Shown: one piece after another, positions 62,383-64,000 of the stretch
How the letters are laid out: every line of letters begins with the position of its first letter
Numbering within the stretch: the stretch's first letter is position 1
Origin: Aristolochia californica
Lineage: Eukaryota > Streptophyta > Magnoliopsida > Piperales > Aristolochiaceae
Direction of reading: 5' to 3'
DNA: 64,000 nucleotides
Assembly (NCBI GenBank): GCA_029961685.1
Contig: JARWKL010000012.1
Location: 7,654,955-7,718,954 of the forward strand
Notes under the pieces: model-generated
Seen by the model: the letters and a program-made list of their open reading frames with translations, nothing else
What the model was told of the DNA's origin: nothing
The model's database searches: none
Made by a program: the position numbers and the translations under genes

Positions 62383-63056
62383 CCTGACATATAAAAACTA
62401 AAACGAGCTTAAATTCCCTAAAAATTACAGGCACTCTTCGGAATTATCTTTCTCTACATTTGTGCATTGTGCGTCTCGATTTTAAATGTAGACTTTTTTC
62501 TTAAATAAAAACTTTGAGTTTTCTCTCTCCTTTCATTCCGTATACAAAAAAAGGCAAATAGATCACAGCAAAATGAAAATTTTAGAGCTTATGTATGGAA
62601 AAAATTTAATACAATAAAAAATGTAAGTAAAGAAACTTTATTCACAGACCAAAAATCAACACAAAACTTTTGTTATCCAAGTTTGGGAAATTCCACTATT
62701 TCAACCCTAATAGCTTGAAATTTTACAAGAAAGAAATTTCTTCTACACATGTTTTAAAAATGGATATGCATGCTTGAAACATGTTCAAGATGCAAAAGAC
62801 CTATGGATCCAAAGCTTTTAATGAGAATAACAAACGCTCAATAAATTCTTAAGTGAACGAGCGGTGGGATATTTACCCTAATCAAACAAGCCATTATTTT
62901 GCCCGTTTGCAAAAAGCTGACCTAACAATCATTGATGATTGTAAAGTGATTTTTCATTCATAACGGGCTATATTATTGTAAGAAATGACTTACAGATTGG
63001 GAGTCAAAAATCAATTAAAAATCCCCCGCCTCCCCCTTTTCCCGACAATTGCAAAA
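62383..63056 (+). repeat. Block C D/E fusion monomer
   Basis: It opens as D (CTTTCATTCCGTATAC, GAGCTTATGTATGG, CACAGACCA), shared with the D part of 40103. It ends as E (AATGAGAATAAC, TTCTTAAGTG, TTTTTCATTCATAAC), matching 40779. The offset to block B changes from about 22,270 to 21,604 bp across it, a difference of one monomer. Confidence 0.8.
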
Positions 63057-64000
63057 CCTGACAACTAAATACTTAAAAGAGCTTACAATCCTAAAAAGTC
63101 ACAGAAACTCTTTGGAATTATATCTCTCTACATTTGTGCATTATGCATCTCCATTTTAGATGTACACTTTTTTCTTAAATCAAAACATTGAGTTTTCGTT
63201 CTCCCTTCATGCCGTAAACAAAAAAAGGTAAATAGATCACAAAAAAATGAAAATTTTAGAGTTTATGTATGGAAAAAAATTAAAACAATAACAAATGTAA
63301 GTAATGAAAATTTATTCACACACCAAAAATGAACAAAAATTTTTTGTTATCCAAGTTTGGGAAATTCCACTAGTTCAACCCTAATAGCTTGAAATTTTAC
63401 AAGAAAGATATTTCTTCTACACATGTTTTAAAAATGGATATGCATGCTTGAAACATGTTAAAGATGCAAATGACCTATGGATCCAAAGCTTTTAAAGTGA
63501 ATAACAAACTCTCATTAAATTCTCTAGTGAACGTGCGGTGGGATATTTACCCGAGTCAAAAAAGCTATTATTGTGCCCGTTTGCAAAAAGCCGGCCAAAC
63601 AATCATAGATGATTGTAATGTGATTTATTATAACTACCGGGCTATATTTTTGTAAAAAATGACATACGGATTGGGATTCAACAGTCAGTTACAAATACCC
63701 CGCCTCGCCCTTTTCCCGAGATTGCAAAACCTGAGATATAAAAATTAAAAAGATCATACAATCCCTAACAATTACAAACACTCTTTGGAATTATCTCTCT
63801 CGACATTTGTGCATTATGCATCTCCATTTTAGATGTACACTTTTTTCTTAAATCAAAACTTTGAGTTTTCGTTCTCCCTTAATCCCGTAAGAAAAAAAAG
63901 GCAAATAGATCACAACAAAACGAAAATTTTAGAGTTTATGTGTGAAAAGAAATTTAAACAATAACAAATGTAAGTATTGAAAATTTATTCACACAAAACA
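63057..64000 (+). repeat. F monomer and partial C monomer at the window edge
   Basis: The F at 63057 shares its ACTAAATACTTAAAAGAGC opening and CCTAAAAAGTCA with the F at 41453. The C monomer starting at 63730 is cut by the end of the window after AAAATTTATTCACACA, so the array continues to the right. Confidence 0.83.

Larger units (their letters stand above)
57138..63056 (+). repeat. Composite higher-order unit, block C (9 monomers, ~5.9 kb)
   Basis: Starts: 57138 C/E, 57800 F, 58427 D, 59061 E, 59684 C, 60355 D, 61030 E, 61710 F, 62383 D/E. It follows block A from 28724 onward at an offset of about 28.3-28.4 kb. Shared marks include TCTTTCAATATTTG, TTATACTCTCTAC, CTGATATAACAATC, ATCTCACTCTAC, AAAGAACTTAC, CACCTAAATACTTAAAAG and AAACTATAACGAGC. 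It has its own small deletions at 57966, 58690 and 59674 and a D/E fusion at the end. Confidence 0.86.
1..64000. repeat. Satellite DNA array, ~672-bp monomer, about 97 tandem copies
   Basis: The same block of landmarks recurs in the same order and orientation from end to end: phase mark CCTGAGA, CTCTTTGGAATTAT, an A-tract, AAAATTTATTCACA, ACACGTGT, GGATCC, GGGATATTTACC, an AATCAT/ATGATT dyad and a C-rich tract. Most spacings between phase marks are 667-680 bp. Exceptions are 363, 564, 574, 609, 623, 625, 627, 634, 642 and 714 bp, plus one unit that has lost its mark. No inverted monomer and no non-satellite insert was seen, so no stretch of 300 bases remains unexplained. Both window ends lie inside the array, so its true length is unknown. 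The satellite family was not recognised. Confidence 0.97.

Overview
The window is one uninterrupted block of tandem satellite DNA. I find no gene, RNA gene, transposon or unique sequence in it. About 97 head-to-tail copies of a roughly 672-bp, strongly A+T-rich monomer fill the 64 kb, all in the same orientation. This points to constitutive heterochromatin of a eukaryotic nuclear chromosome (centromeric, pericentromeric or subtelomeric). The species cannot be read from the sequence. A plant or an invertebrate with large satellite arrays would both fit, and I do not choose between them. Monomer starts are placed at the CCTGAGA-like phase mark after the C-rich tract. They were counted by hand and may be off by a few bases.

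Monomers fall into four sequence types, named here C, D, E and F, recognised by linked diagnostic variants. C has GATCTTAC near its start, a TTGCATGG variant, TCTCAATGAACG and ATCATCCGTAAC. D has GCTTAAATTCC, GCGTCTCC, GCAAGCTTG, ACATACGCTC and GATGAATTGTAAAG. E has TCTCTTTCTAAAT, GGCAAATTGATAAC, TCCAAGATTGGG, TTCTTAAGTG and TTTTTCATTCGTAAC. F has GAACTAAAAACTGAAAAG, TTATATCTC, GGTAAATAG, GTGAATAACAAACTC and TAATGTGATTTATC. The type-specific ends fit a basic higher-order order C-D-E-F of about 2.69 kb, but deletions, fusions and mosaics disrupt it heavily.

Layout. 2-2699: one C-D-E run, then a mosaic. 2700-6723: three tandem copies of a young F + C/D dimer of about 1.34 kb. 6724-23586: shuffled C-E-F trimers and E-F pairs with paralogous pieces at several offsets. 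23587-27377 (segment P1) is an older copy of 42127-48835 (segment P2). 28049-34776 (block A), 34777-40778 (block B) and 57138-63056 (block C) are three copies of a larger composite unit of about nine or ten monomers with many shared private variants. 48836-57137 is the most rearranged stretch and includes a 363-bp remnant monomer. 63057-64000 is one F monomer and part of a C monomer.

Every monomer carries, unless noted, an A-tract, an ACACGTGT core, adjacent GGATCC and AAGCTT sites, an 18-bp dyad ACAATCAT(AG)ATGATTGT and a C-rich tract. The main interest is mutational: microhomology deletions, two patches that look copied from elsewhere in the monomer, a clean 132-bp conversion tract, and different monomer losses at the same place in blocks A, B and C. 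The recurrent 60-codon open frames are consequences of the repeat, not genes.
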